Position numbers and translations under genes: made by a program. A stretch of DNA of 64,000 nt, from assembly GCA_026724425.1 (NCBI GenBank), contig JAIUCV010000019.1:14334827-14398826 (forward strand), read 5' to 3'. Positions 12,055-24,158 of this stretch are shown here, in pieces. Source of the DNA: Erythrophleum ivorense (taxonomy: Eukaryota; Streptophyta; Magnoliopsida; Fabales; Fabaceae). Each line of letters starts with the position of its first letter. Position 1 is the stretch's first letter. The notes beneath the pieces are model-generated. The model worked only from the letters and a program-made list of their open reading frames with translations. It had not been told where the DNA came from and searched no databases.

Positions 12055-15000
12055 TGTAACACCATATATTTCTGGCTTATGTCATAACATTTCCATGTTT
12101 TACATCATCAATCCTATGAAGGAATAAGGAAAAAGGATTAAAAATAATACATTTCTTTGCTTTGTGTCATGTATAAAATTTTCATTCGGTGTCATGTGGA
12201 CCATGTAAGATTATACATTACATTCTCATAATTAATTACATGGATACAACGTATTTGCATCCTCAAAAGTGGTCTACATCTTGTCGAACTCGAAGGGAAG
12301 CATGAAATATACATATTCATTTTTATCCAGATTTTTCCACTTTTCTGTCACAAATTTGGAAAATCATAACTAATTCTAGAAAAATTGAAATCATACTAGA
12401 AAGCTATAGATGTCTACTTCATACTAAAAATATGTCTAGACCATAACATCCATCATAGAGGACGTTTGACACTCGAAATGGTCCAAAGGTCAAATTGCCC
12501 ACTGGTGTTGTCACAAATTTCTGCAGCAAATTTAAAAAACGTCTAATTAATTCCACAAAAATCAAATCCATGAAAATGATACTAATCTGGAAAGCTGTGG
12601 ACATTAGCTAAAGAGAAAAAATAACTCTAGACCATTTCAAGCACACTCAGAGCTTGGAATCCAATAAAATAGTAACTAAGGTGGGGTCGAGTTCTTGATA
12701 CTGGATAGATTTTTAAAAAATTATATCTCCCTCTCTAGATATCTAAATGAGGTGCTTCTAGTTAGCATAAGTCACTAGGAATTGCAAATTTCTGTGTATA
12801 AAATTTCGTGACAATTGGACATCATTTGAGCCTTGTGTGACAGATTTTATTTTTAGACCTGAGTGAACAGTGACATGACCAAAACCAGAAAATTTGCCAA
12901 TTTTGAAAATTCATCAAATATTCTCTAGACCTCTAAAAATTATGTTCTTTAGCTTCCCAAAAATATTTTAACAAACTCTAATTGCATGCCAAATCTTAGA
13001 TTAAGAAGAGCTCATTTGGACAAAAAGTGACATAGGATTCTAAATTAGTCAATTTTGGCTCCATATGGGATACCAAAATGTCTAAATGGCTTTCCTTGGG
13101 GTTTGACACCTCTTGGGCAAGTCTAAAAGCATAATTAGGACTTGTGTAAACTGCCTAAATGGTCCCAAACTCTATGCATCTTTTTTTGGCAATTTCATCC
13201 ACACTTATACACATTTCCATAATATCATCCAAGAAGCCCATTTGCCAAAACATGTTCAAATCACATTCTAAGGGTCACATAATATGTCTTCTCATTCATA
13301 CATGACATATTATCACAACTACATATGTTCATGACATCTTAATACATATACATCCATTGGTTACATTAATTGCCCTTTTGCATGGCTTTAAAGTAACAAA
13401 ATTCAAGCATTTTGTTGTCAAACTCTTTTCTTCAAGGTGGTTGGCTTCCATTACCTTTCTTTTTGGTCCACCTAGCATGTTAAAACATTGGAGAGGAGGG
13501 AATGAGATTCAAAGAATCTCAATAGCTCATCTCCTATTCAATCATACATAATAGATGCAAACAAGTCTCATAAATGCATGTATGGTCATGTTGACATGTG
13601 CAAACATTCAAATGGCATTTTCATCATTTGAGAAAGTTATACATAGCATACACAAGCCGGCCAAGCAAGTAGATTGGATTCACCTTATTTCTTGTGGATG
13701 TTAGACTTGCCTCACCCATTCTTTAAGAGATCCTTGGACTCAACTATACTCTTGGGAGTCCATCTTGCTTTTAGGAGACTCTTTGCTTTGTCTCAACCAA
13801 TCTTTAAGGTTCTTGGCTCATCCTCACCATAGCTAAGAGTTCTTGGCCTCACCATACTCAAGCAAACCCAAGTACACATCATAAACATTATATGGAAGTA
13901 TATTGTAACATCATGGTTCCATAGAATCAAAATCATACTAGAATACTTTCCATGGCTTAAAAATACATATACACACATTCAAAGACAAGCTAAGAACACA
14001 TCCATGCATGAGAGAAGGTGGAGAGAGCTACATTGGAAGTAATTACACACTTTTTCCCTTGAATCTCCCTTCCTTGCTTTGGCCACACACAACACACAAA
14101 GTGTGAGAAAGATTTCTCTTGGCCTAGACACAATTTATGGAAGCCAATTAGGTTCATGGACTCAATTCTAAGGCCATACAATTTGCTTAGACACTAGCTT
14201 GGTCTATAACCTCATTATGGTTCCATAATTCCACCTAATGAAGCAACATCCCCAAATATATTTCAGGCTCCATTCTTTCCTTTCAAATATGATTATTGAC
14301 TCCTTTTAAGCCTCTTGGAGTCATCACACAATCAAAACCAAGAGCCTTACTATATGTTGCTTCTTTAGGTCATAATATGGAATATAAGACACCGACTCAC
14401 TTTTTATGGGCTCTAAATCTTTCCCAAGGCCTCCCCTCATTTTCATTCATCATATATGACTCAAGAATGGGCTTAGAAAAATTTAAAACTCTCCCTAGCT
14501 ATGGAAACTCTTCTTGGTCAAGACAATGAAGCATATTGGGTTCCATGGAGCTTTCTTTATTTTCTCAAGGGAAGATGCATATGGGGGAACTTCTAAGGAT
14601 CTTAGGAGCTCAATTAAACTCTTATTTAAGCCTAGGAATCATTGTTCAGAGTTAGATTTTACAAGGTGCACTTGAAACCCTAGAATTTGTATCTTGAAAT
14701 CTAATGGGTTTTTGTCAATTCTTTTTGCATATTTTCTTTAGATTCATCCTTGGTTTTGCCTAAAAATCAAATCCTCCTAGGGTTCCTTGGATGAAGCGAA
14801 ATGGAGAAGGAGGAGGAACCAAGATAGCAACCATAGAAAGAGAAATTACCTTGTTTTCTTGCTTTTTCTCACTTCAATCTTGCTTTCTCCAAACTCCTCT
14901 CTTCAAATCCGAAATTTCTCCTAAGTTTTTCCTTCAAATCAAATTTGTAAACTTCATTTTAATCAAAGGAAACAAAGGAGAATGAAGGAGAGGAGGTTTA

Positions 15001-15713
15001 GATGGAAGAAAGCATGAAAGACTATCAAGAAACCATACCTTAAAGCTTGGATTTCTTCTTCTTCTTCTCTCCCTTTGGTGCGCCTAAACCCTAGCCTTCT
15101 TCTCTGAAATTGGGTAGAAAATTCTGAGTCCAAATGAGGGAGAGAGTGGGGCACCACCTATTTATGGGGGGAGGAGGAAGCATTTTTTAAAAATTCCCAT
15201 TTTACTCTTCGTTCTTAGCATTTTCATTTCTTTTTCATTTTAGCTCTTTTTTTATAACCATCTTTTTCATTATAAAATTTAGGTTCCTAATTTAATAAAA
15301 TGCCTTTGGAATCACTCAAATCAGAGCTAAAACCTTCCCGAATGAATCTATCAAAGTTTAGGTACATCGACATTAGAAACGTCCACTGGAGGGGATTTAA
15401 CTGTCCCGGGGCTTTCCATGGTTTTAGGGCCTCTGAGAATCTCAAAGAACTCAAAATTTTCATTTAAAAAGCCCTCCTATGTGAATTCCAAAATTTGCTC
15501 AAAATTACGAAAATGTCATATGTTTTGTAAGATTTCTGTCAAAATTTGTTTCTTTATTTTAGCTCCATTTTTCCTTCTGTCTGAGGCTACACTTCTCTTT
15601 TTTATGAGTCTAGAATGTTACTCAAATTTTTTGGGACCTTAACTAATTCATTTCAGGGGACTTGTTTTGAAAATGCGTCCATTTTCGTCGTTTAACGAAA
15701 ATCAGACATTATA
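12055..15713 (-). repeat. 3' LTR of element A
   Basis: 3659 bp. It begins TGTAACACC and ends ATTATA, where the other copy has ATTACA, so the terminal TG (minus strand) has mutated to TA. It has a TATA-like CATAAATAGG on the minus strand (15158-15167), matching the better TATA box in the 5' LTR. No functional ORF; the short frames inside are chance. Confidence 0.9.
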
Positions 15714-15728
15714 ATTCTCTCCCCTTTA
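15714..15728 (-). other. Polypurine tract of element A
   Basis: On the minus strand the bases just before the 3' LTR read AAAGGGGAGAGAAT, a purine run in the position expected for priming of plus-strand DNA synthesis. Confidence 0.8.
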
Positions 15729-15739
15729 AAAGTTTCATT

Positions 15740-16260
15740 CTCGAAATTTAGATAACATACCTTATGGGAAGAATTTTGGATATTTCTTTCTCATATCATC
15801 CTCTAGCTCCCAGGTAACTTCTTCGAGAGATAACCCCTTCTAAACCACTTTCACCAATGGTATCATCTTATTCTATAATTGCTTGAATCTAACATCTATA
15901 ATCCAATTTAGTGATACTTTGTTTGATAGATCATTCTGTAACTACACATTCTCATATTCTATGACATGTGAAGGGTCAGGCTAGTACTTTTTAAGCTAGG
16001 AAACATGGAATACGTTTGTGGACTTGGCTTAAGTTTGGGGGAAGGGCTAGTTTGTAACCCATAGGTCCTACTTTATCAAGAATCTGGAAAGGACCTATGT
16101 ACTTTAGACTGAGCTTTTTGGTTTTTATGGACCGACCTATCTTTGTGACTGGAGACATTCTAATAAAGACATGGTCTCCAATCTCAAACTCTAACGCTCG
16201 CCTACGTTTATTTGTATAACTTTTTTGTCTGCTCTAGGCTGTTAGGAGTTTCTTTCTGAT
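15740..16260 (-). pseudogene. pol: Integrase C-terminal region and chromodomain, element A
   Basis: Translated in shifting frames on the minus strand, this stretch parallels the tail of element B: an SRQKSY segment, a GPY/F-like region and, near the end, VTWE where Tekay chromodomains have a conserved Trp. That Trp codon is intact here while B has a stop at the same place. In this family the chromodomain binds heterochromatic histone marks and guides integration. Several stops and frameshifts are present, so no product is expected. Confidence 0.7.
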
Positions 16261-17330
16261 GGTCTCAATCTATCTAAGTGTTTGGTCCACTAATTCTGGG
16301 CCTATAAGGCTTCGTTCTCCTAGCTCAACCCAACACATCGGAGACCTACACTTCCTCCTATACAATGCCTCATATGGTGCCATCTGTATACTTACATGAT
16401 AGCTATTATTATAGGCAAACTTCGCTAGAGGCAAGTATGCATCCTAGTTTCCTTTCATTTCTAATACACATGCTCTCAATATATCCTCTAGAGTTTAGAT
16501 GGTTCTCTCATCTGTCCATGCATCTGAGGGTGATAAGCTATACTAAATCTAAGTCGATACCTAGAGCATCCTATAATGATCTCCAAAAATTTGATATGAA
16601 TCTGTGATCTCTATTTGAAATTATGCTATTAGGTACGCCATGCAATCTAACTATCTTTCTGATGTACAACTGGGCTAACTTATCTAGGATATACGTGGCT
16701 TTCATAGCTAAGAAGTGCACTGACTTGTTAACTTATCTACTATTCCCTATATTGCATCATACCCCATGATGTCCAGGGTAAACCCATGACAAAATTTATT
16801 GCTATACTATCCCATTTCCATTCTGGGATATCTAGGGGCTGAATTAACCTAGCTAATTTCTGATGTTCTATTTTCACTCTTTAGCATACTAGACATTAGG
16901 AGACATACTCTGCTATGTCTGTTTTCATTTTAGGCCATCAGAATATTTTCTTTAAATCCTGCTTCATTTTATTACTGCTTAGATGAATGGTGTATTTATT
17001 TTTATGTGCCTCATCTAATATTTTCTCTCTGATTTCAATATTTCTAGGCACATATAGCCTATCCCTGTATCTCACTATGTCATCCTCAGACAGATTGAAC
17101 TCCTTAATGGTACCCTGGGCTATGTGGGTTCTAATCTTATTTACATGGTCATGCTAGGCCTCTTTTATCTGATCTCTCAAGTCATTTTCTATTCGAGTTT
17201 CACTCATTAATAACTTCCTCGAATACACCTCGTAGGAGAAACTCATGTCTCTGAATCTCTCGATCAATTTCTACTTTCAAATCATCATACAGGCCATGTG
17301 TATGGATTTTCTACTCAGGGCATCAACTAC
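16261..17330 (-). pseudogene. pol: Integrase core and zinc-binding domain, element A
   Basis: The HHCC zinc-binding segment (about 16900-17050) and the catalytic core are recognisable by comparison with B. The core has lost its first catalytic Asp: the motif reads SIAINFV instead of SIAMDFV, codon AAT at 16794-16796, a G-to-A change on the coding strand. A TAG at 16445-16447 stands at the end of the core, at the same residue as in B. Integrase would insert the cDNA into the genome; this copy cannot. Confidence 0.75.
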
Positions 17331-17399
17331 CACATTAGCCTTATCAGAATGGTATTTCAGTGTGAAGTCATAGTCTTTCAAAAATTCTAACCATCTCTG

Positions 17400-17711
17400 C
17401 TATCTCATATTCAACTCTTTCTGTTCAAATAAATATTTAAGGCTCTTGTGGTCGCTATAACTTTTTATAGCTGCCCCATATAAGTAGTATCTCCATATTT
17501 TCAAAGCAAACACCACTGCGGCTAATTCTAGGTCGTGTGTGGGGTAGTTTTCCTTGTGTGATTTCAACTGTCTAAAAGCATAAGCTACCACTTGGCCTTT
17601 CTGCATAAGCACACATCCTAACCCTTTATTTGAAGCATCACTGTATATTACAAAAGTTTCTTTAAGGTCAGGGAGTACTAGAACTAGGGCTGTGGTTAAC
17701 TTGTACTTCAA
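17400..17711 (-). pseudogene. pol: RNase H domain, element A
   Basis: An open stretch of 103 codons. It shows YSDASNKGLGCVLMQ near residue 23, THDLELAAVVFALK near residue 60 and SYSDHKSLKYL near residue 86, which supply the Asp, Glu and Asp expected for RNase H of Ty3/gypsy elements. The domain removes the RNA strand during reverse transcription. It is the best-preserved part of element A, but it is isolated by stops on both sides. Confidence 0.85.
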
Positions 17712-18516
17712 CTCTTGAAAACTACTCTCACATTTCTCATTTCATACAAATGGTACATTCTTTCTAATAAGCCGAGTTAGTGGCATCACTATTTGAGAAA
17801 AGCCCTGAATGAACCTCTTATAGTAACCTGCTAAACCTAGGAAGCTCCTGATCTCTATCACTGTCCTCGCCCTCTCTCACTGTAACACTGCCTTTGCTTT
17901 ATGGGGATCTACTGTGACCCCTACCTAGGAGATTGCATGACCTAGAAACTGAACTTCAACGAGCTAGAACTCACATTTACTAAGTTTAACGTACAACTAT
18001 CTCTCTCTCAAGGTCTCTAAGGCTAATCTCAAGTGCTGCTCCTATTTCTCTCTACTTTTTGAGTAGATGAGGATATCATCTATGAAGACAACTACGAATC
18101 TGTCTAAATATGGCCTGAAAACTCTGTTCATATAATCCATAAATACTGCCAGTATATTCGTCAACCCGAAAGGCATAACTAAAAATTTGTAGTGCCCGTA
18201 TCTAGTTCTAAAAGCTGTTTTAGGAATATCCTTAGCCTTTATTCTAAGCTGATGGTATCCCAACTTGAGATTTATCTTAAAAAATACAAATGCTCCTACT
18301 AACTGATCTAGGAGGTCATCTATGCGAGAGAAGGGGTACTTATTCTTAATGGTGATCTGATTAAGTTCCTAGTAATTTATACATAATCTAAGGCTCCCGT
18401 CTTTCTTCTTTACACATAAGACTGGAGCTCCCCATAGCAAGACACTGGTCTGATAAAACATTTCTCTAACAACTCTTCTATCTATTTCTTAAGCTCAGCT
18501 AGCTGGGTGGGAGCCA
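17712..18516 (-). pseudogene. pol: Reverse transcriptase, main part, element A
   Basis: Frame 18042-18263 contains GYHQLRIKAKDIPKTAFRTR, then VMPFGLTN and the catalytic FIDDILIYSK box. Downstream, FLGLAGYYKRFI of the connection region can be read at about 17800-17860. Frames are broken by stops. The upstream end is cut by solo LTR S2 at 18521, and the N-terminal piece continues at 22201. RT copies genomic RNA into cDNA. Confidence 0.85.
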
Positions 18517-18521
18517 TCCTA

Positions 18522-21500
18522 TGTAATGTTCAATTTTCATTAAACGATGGAAACGAGCACGTTTTCAAAGCAAGTCCCTTAAAATGAATTAGTTAAGGTC
18601 TAAAAAAATTTAAGTAATATTCTAGACTCTTAAAAATGAGAATCCTAGCCTCATACGGAAGGAAAAACGTAGCTAGAATGAAGAAACAAATTTTGATGGA
18701 AAACTTACAAAACGTAATGGTATTTTCGTAATTTTGAACAATTTTTAGAATTCACACAAGAGGTCTTTTTAAATGAAAGTTTTGAGTTTTTCAGGATTCT
18801 CAGAGGCCCTAAAAACCATGGGAAGCCCTGGGACAGCAAAATCTCCTCCGGTGGATGTTTTTCAACATCGGTGTGTCCAAACTTTGACAAATTCGTTTAG
18901 AAAGGTTTTAGCTCCAATTTGAGTGATTCTAAAGGTATTTTACTAAATTGGGAACCTAAATTTTATAATAGAAAAGACAGTTTTCAAAAAGGAGCTAAAA
19001 CGAAGGAGAAGCGAAAGTGTAAAGTACGAAGGGCAAAATTAGAATTTTTGAAAAAGTTATTTTCCTACACCTATATATAGGTGGCACTCCACTTTCCCCT
19101 TCATTTGGAATCAGAATTTTCTGCATAATTTCAGAATAAGGGAGTTATGTTTTGGCGCACAAGAGAGGAAGAAGAAGGAGAAGAAAATCCAAGCTTAAGG
19201 TATGTTTCCATTGTAATTTTTCATGCTTTTCTTCATCCACATCTCCTCTCCTCCCTTCTCCCTTGTTTCCTTTGATTAAAATGGAGTTTATAAATCTGAT
19301 TCAAATGAGAAATTCAAGGGAAATTTCGGATTTGGAGAGAGGAGCTTGGAGAAAGCAAGATTCAAGCTAAATTAAGCAAGGAAACTAGGTAGAATTTCAT
19401 CCTATGGTTGCTATTCTTGATTCCTCTTCTTCTCCAATTTGAGACACATAAGGAACCCTAGGAGGATCTGATTTTTAAGCCCAACCAAGCATGAATCTTA
19501 GGTTTTGATGGAGAAGAATAATAATATGCAAAGAAAACAACAAAATAACCATTAGATTTCAAGATGCAAATTCTAGAGTTTTGTGTTCACCTTATAAAAT
19601 TTGACCTTATGTAATGATTCCTAGGTTTAATTAAGAGTTTAAATGAGTTCTTAAGGTCCCTACGATGCTCCCCACATGCTTCCTCCTTCAAGAAAACAAA
19701 GAAAACTCCAAGGAGCCCTAAACCATGCATAGGCTCGGCCAAAGGGAGTTCTCATAGCTAAGGGGAGTTTAAAATTTTTCTAAAGCCATTCTTGAGTCAT
19801 ATTTGATGAATGAAAATAAGGGGAGGCCTTGGAAGAAATTTAGAACTCAGAAAGTGATTTGGTGCTTTAGGTTCCATATTATGACCTAAAGAAGCAACAT
19901 GATGATAGACTCTTTGTTTTAATGGTGTGATGGCTCCAAGAGGCTTAAAAAGAGTCAAGAATCATATTTGAAAGGAAATAATGGAGCCTAGAAATTATTT
20001 GAGGCGTGTTGCTTCATTAGGTGCATTTATGGACCATAATAGAACTTATAGAGCAATCTAGTATCTAAGCAAGTTGTGTGGCCTTAGAGTTTATTTCATA
20101 AACCTAATTGGCTTTCATAAATTGTATCTAAGCCAAGAGAAACCATCTCCACCAATTTGTGGGTGTGTGGCCAAAAGAAGAGGCTTAAAATCTAAGGAAA
20201 AAGTGTGTGAGTGTATATAAGGTAGCTCTCTCCACCTTCTCTCATACGTGGATATGTGTTTAGGTTGTCTTAGAATATATGTATGTACATCTTCAAGCCA
20301 TGAAAAGTATGCTAGCATGATGTTATATACCATGATTTCATGATGACATGTTATGCTTTCAAATGAATATAAGGTGTTTGTTGAGTTTGCTTGAGTGTGG
20401 AGAGGCCAAGAACTCTTAACCATGGTAAGGATGAGTCAAGAACCCTTGAGATTGGTTGAGACAAAGTAAAGAGTCTCCCAAAAGCAAAGTGGGTTCCCAA
20501 GAGTATGATTGAGTCTAAAGCTCTCAAAGAAAGGGTAAGGTAAGTCCAACATCCATAAGGAAAAGTGTGAGGCCAATCCAAACACTTGGTGAACTCTTGA
20601 ACATTTTGTATAACTTGTTCATATGCCAAGCTTGCTTCTTGAATGTTCATGACTTCCATTTTATCCATGCATGCATTTTTAAGGCTTGCTTTACATATAT
20701 TATGTATGATTGAAGGGGAGATGAGCTATTGGGATTCTTTGAATCTCATCCCCTCTTCTCCAATGATCTAATATACTAGATGGACCAAGTGGACATGGCA
20801 ATGGGAGCCAACCACCTTGAAGAAAGGAGATTGACATCAATATGTCTAGCTTTTGCCTTTTTTGAACCTTAATGATGTATATTATTGTTCTAAATAGTCT
20901 ATGACACTCGAGACATATGTAATTATGATATTATGTGATGTGAGAATGAAAGAATATGTTATGTGAATGATGGAATGTAAATTGAGTATGTTATGGTATT
21001 ATAGCTTCATGAATGGCTTTATGGAAATATGTATAAGTGTGGATGAAAAGACCAAAATGAGATGCATGAGGTTTGATACTATTTGGGCAGCTTACACAAG
21101 TCTTAAATGTACTTTTAGACTTGCTCAAAAGGTGCCAAGACCAAGGGAAGACCATTTGGTTACTTTGATACCCCACATGGAGCCAAAAATGACCATAATG
21201 GAATTCTATGTCGCTTTTTAGCCAAATGAGTTATTCTTGATCTGAGACTTGGCATGCAAATAGGTCTCATTAAGAGATTTTTGGGAAGCTAAAGCCCATA
21301 ATCTAAAGAGGTTTACTGAATATTTGATGAATTTTCAAAGTTGGCAATTTTTTTGATTTTGGTCTGCTGCACTATTCATTTGGTCTGAAAATAAATTCTA
21401 TCACACAAGCCTCAAATGATGTCCAATTGTCATGAAATTTTATATAGAGAAACTAAGCATTCACAGTGACTCATGAAAACTATAGAACCTCATTTGGAGG

Positions 21501-22195
21501 TCTAGAGAGGGAGATATGAATTTTTGAACATTCTGTCCAGTATTAGAACCCTTACCCGACCTGAGTTACTGTTCTATTGAATTTCGAGGTTTGGGCAGCT
21601 GAACTGGTCTGGAAATATTTTTTCCCTCTAGATAACAACCACAAATTTATAGATTGGTATTATTTGCATGGATTAGATTTGATTGGAATTAATTAGATAT
21701 TTTCAAATTTGCTGCAGAATCTATAACAACATCAGGAGGCAGTTTGACTTCTAGACCTTCTCGAACATCAAACGCCCTCCATGATAGATGTTATAGTCTA
21801 GGTGTATTTTTGGTGTGAATCAGATATCTTTAGCTTTCCAGAATGACCAAAAAGGTGTGATTTTGATTTTTTTAGAATTAGTTATGATTTTCCAAAGTTT
21901 GGACAGAAAAGAGGCAAAATCTGTTCGAAAATAAACCTCCGTATTTTATGCTTCATTTCTATTTTCTTGAGTTGTGAGCCACATTTTATGGTGCAACTAA
22001 GTTGTATACATGTAATTAAATATGTAAAAGTATAGGATGAGCTCACATGGTCCACGTGACACTAAATGGAAATATTAAATATGACGTAACATGAAGAAAT
22101 GTATTATTTTATCCCTTTTTTCCTTATACTCTCATGTATTTGATGATGTGAAGCATGTATATATGACAAGATGAGCTAGAACTTATGGTGTTACA
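18522..22195 (+). repeat. Solo LTR S2, inverted, inside the RT of element A
   Basis: 3674 bp, beginning TGTAATGTTC and ending GGTGTTACA. It is flanked by TCCTA (18517-18521) and TCTTA (22196-22200), a TSD with one substitution. Its sequence is the reverse complement of the A-type LTR. Removing it rejoins the RT reading across AGCCATCC/TATATAGAGCC, as in element B. Being opposite to the A LTRs, it creates two long inverted repeats. No internal region remains. Confidence 0.9.
19072..19080 (+). promoter_or_regulatory. TATA box of solo LTR S2
   Basis: TATATATAG, about 550 bp into the LTR and followed by GTGGCACTCC. The A LTRs have TATA-like sequence at the same relative position and with the same following context, so this is the likely U3 promoter; it would fire rightwards into the N-terminal part of the disrupted element. 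Confidence 0.55.
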
Positions 22196-22200
22196 TCTTA

Positions 22201-22520
22201 TATAGAGCCTTAAACACTAGACCTGCCCCAGATATGATGTCAATAGGAAACTCTACCTCTCTCTTTGGGGGTAGTCCGCTACTCTCTCTGGGGAATACCT
22301 TTGGGAACTCCCTCACTACGGGAATCTCCTCTATACCCTCTTTTACCTCAGCCTGTACTGAAAAGAAAACTAGATACCCCTGACAACCATGCCTTAGAGA
22401 TCTCTCAGCCTGGGAGGTGGTCATGACAGATAACTCAGCCCTCATACTAGGCACAGTCCCATACTCAGGTAAAGTGACACATCTATGGCTACAATCTAAT
22501 GTGGCATTATTTGCAGACAT
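22201..22520 (-). pseudogene. pol: Protease-RT linker and RT N-terminus, element A
   Basis: The open stretch carries VVREFPKVFPRESSGLPPKR, the conserved motif that opens the RT region in Tekay-type elements (normally EFPDVFP..LPPxR). It runs into solo LTR S2 at 22195. It is separated from the protease by a TAG at 22521-22523, where the family has Trp after GMN. Confidence 0.8.
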
Positions 22521-22805
22521 CTAGTTTATGCCAATAATCACATCAATATCAATAAGGGGCATACAAATTAGATCAAGGGTGGTAAGGCAATGATTAAACT
22601 GGATCACACAATTTAAACAAGTATGGGAGATAATGGCTCGGTTTCCTGTGGGGGTAGATACATGCAAATCATATAGAAGTGTATACATACTCAAACCCAA
22701 CTTCCTAGCACAGTCATATGATATAAAAGAATAGCTAGCACCCAAATTAAATAATGTAGTTATAGAAAAATTATTTATTCTAATAATACCTTGAATTAGA
22801 CTCAA
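22521..22805 (-). pseudogene. pol: Aspartic protease, element A
   Basis: Open for 94 codons: IQGIIRINNFSITTLFNLGA at the start and a C-terminal PLIDIDVIIGIN, both typical of the retropepsin-like domain of gypsy elements. The active-site triplet Asp-Ser-Gly is replaced by Asn-Leu-Gly, so the enzyme would be inactive. The protease would cleave the Gag-Pol polyprotein. The reading ends in a TAG that B shares. Confidence 0.82.
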
Positions 22806-23995
22806 GGATCAGCTAGCCTTCTCCTGTGACAAGGCAAAGACTCAACCCTGGGTCTAAGGTTTGGGACGAGGAGCCATCTCCCACTGTTGTGTGATCTGTG
22901 GAGGAGCCTGAGTACAATCCCTGGCCATATGCCCTGACTTACCACACCTAAAGCATACATTCTACCCGCATAACACAGTCTGGTGCCATGGTTCTTCCCA
23001 TACCGGGGACACATGATGGATGTGAAATTGCCTCTACTAGATTGAGTCCTCCATCTCATTCCCTTTCAGCCCCACTAGCCTCTGCCACCTCTTCTGCTAG
23101 TCACTGTAGCCTATGATCCCTCTCTAGATCTCTTGGGCTCAAGGAAGGGTGGTCTAGTACTAGAGGTAGGCTGCATCATCCTAAAGTTCATTTTTGTGAC
23201 TTTGCATACCTCAACAAGGGTGTTAAAGTGTCTAATTCTCTGTGGCACTACCCTATCTTTGATCTTAGGGAGCAAGTCTTTCTTTAATTTGTCTGCTCTC
23301 CACCTGTAAATAAGAGGAGTATCGAGAGAGCTTTACAAACTTCACCACATATTGGTCTACAGACATCCCCTCAGTCTACTTTAGAAGAATGAATTCTGAT
23401 CCTTTCTCATCTCTGATTGAGCTAGGGAAGTATTTCTCGTGGAATACCTAGAGGAATGCCTCCCATGTAATCGGAGAGTTTCTCGCCCTCAGAATAGGCT
23501 CGGTGCCCTTTCACCAATAATCTACTTCTTTTTATAGCTAGAAGATAGCCATTTTGACTTTCTGCTTAGACGTACACTCCATCACTTTGAAGATTTTCTC
23601 TAACTTCATAATCCAAGCCTTGACTTTATTTGAATTCATCCTACCATCAAAGGTGGGAGGCCCAAACTTTCTAAATTGAGTAATGATCCTTCTAGTCAAG
23701 GGCTACTACTGAGCTAGTGGAATAGGGGCAATTGCTGTATGTATGGCTATGAATCTGGATGAGTCACCCCTGAATGTTTGGGACGATCTGAGTGTGGAGG
23801 TGGCTATGAAGGAGTAGGTGTAGGGTCCTGACTGTCCCTCTTAGCAAGCCGTTCCAGTAACTGCATAATAACGGCCTGCTGCTGATCCAGGCGAGACATA
23901 ATAGACTGTAAGGCTTCAGCAACCAGATCACTAGGCCCGACTCTATCATTAGCACTAGCCTCTCTAGAAGGCTGACCTCTCCTAGTGTTCACCAT
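22806..23995 (-). pseudogene. gag: gag, element A
   Basis: Starts at the ATG at 23993-23995 with MVNTRRGQPSRE, the usual opening of Tekay/Del gag, then a coiled-coil-like region with MSRLDQQQAVIMQLLERLA. The frame closes after 63 residues and continues broken to the zinc knuckle at about 22940-23015, CPRY..NHG..LC, whose second Cys is Tyr. Gag forms the virus-like particle and the knuckle binds RNA. The matching stretch in B has a stop at 57270 where A keeps Gln. Confidence 0.82.
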
Positions 23996-24140
23996 TTTGT
24001 TGAAACATCATAACAAACTTTAACATGAAAAGAGGAACACTTCCACTATCAAACACACTCAATTCATCTATAAACATGCTCATATGCATCTAAGCAACTC
24101 ATAAACACAAACCATAAACCACTTCAAGAGTCTAAACCTT

Positions 24141-24153
24141 TGCTCTGATACCA
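24141..24153 (-). other. Primer binding site of element A
   Basis: TGCTCTGATACCA on + (TGGTATCAGAGCA on the minus strand), complementary to the 3' end of initiator-Met tRNA. Five bases separate it from the 5' LTR. Confidence 0.9.
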
Positions 24154-24158
24154 ATAAA

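Noticed and set aside
24141..24153. tRNA-like sequence at the primer sites
   Set aside because: Only the short tRNA-complementary stretch is present, with no cloverleaf; these are primer binding sites.
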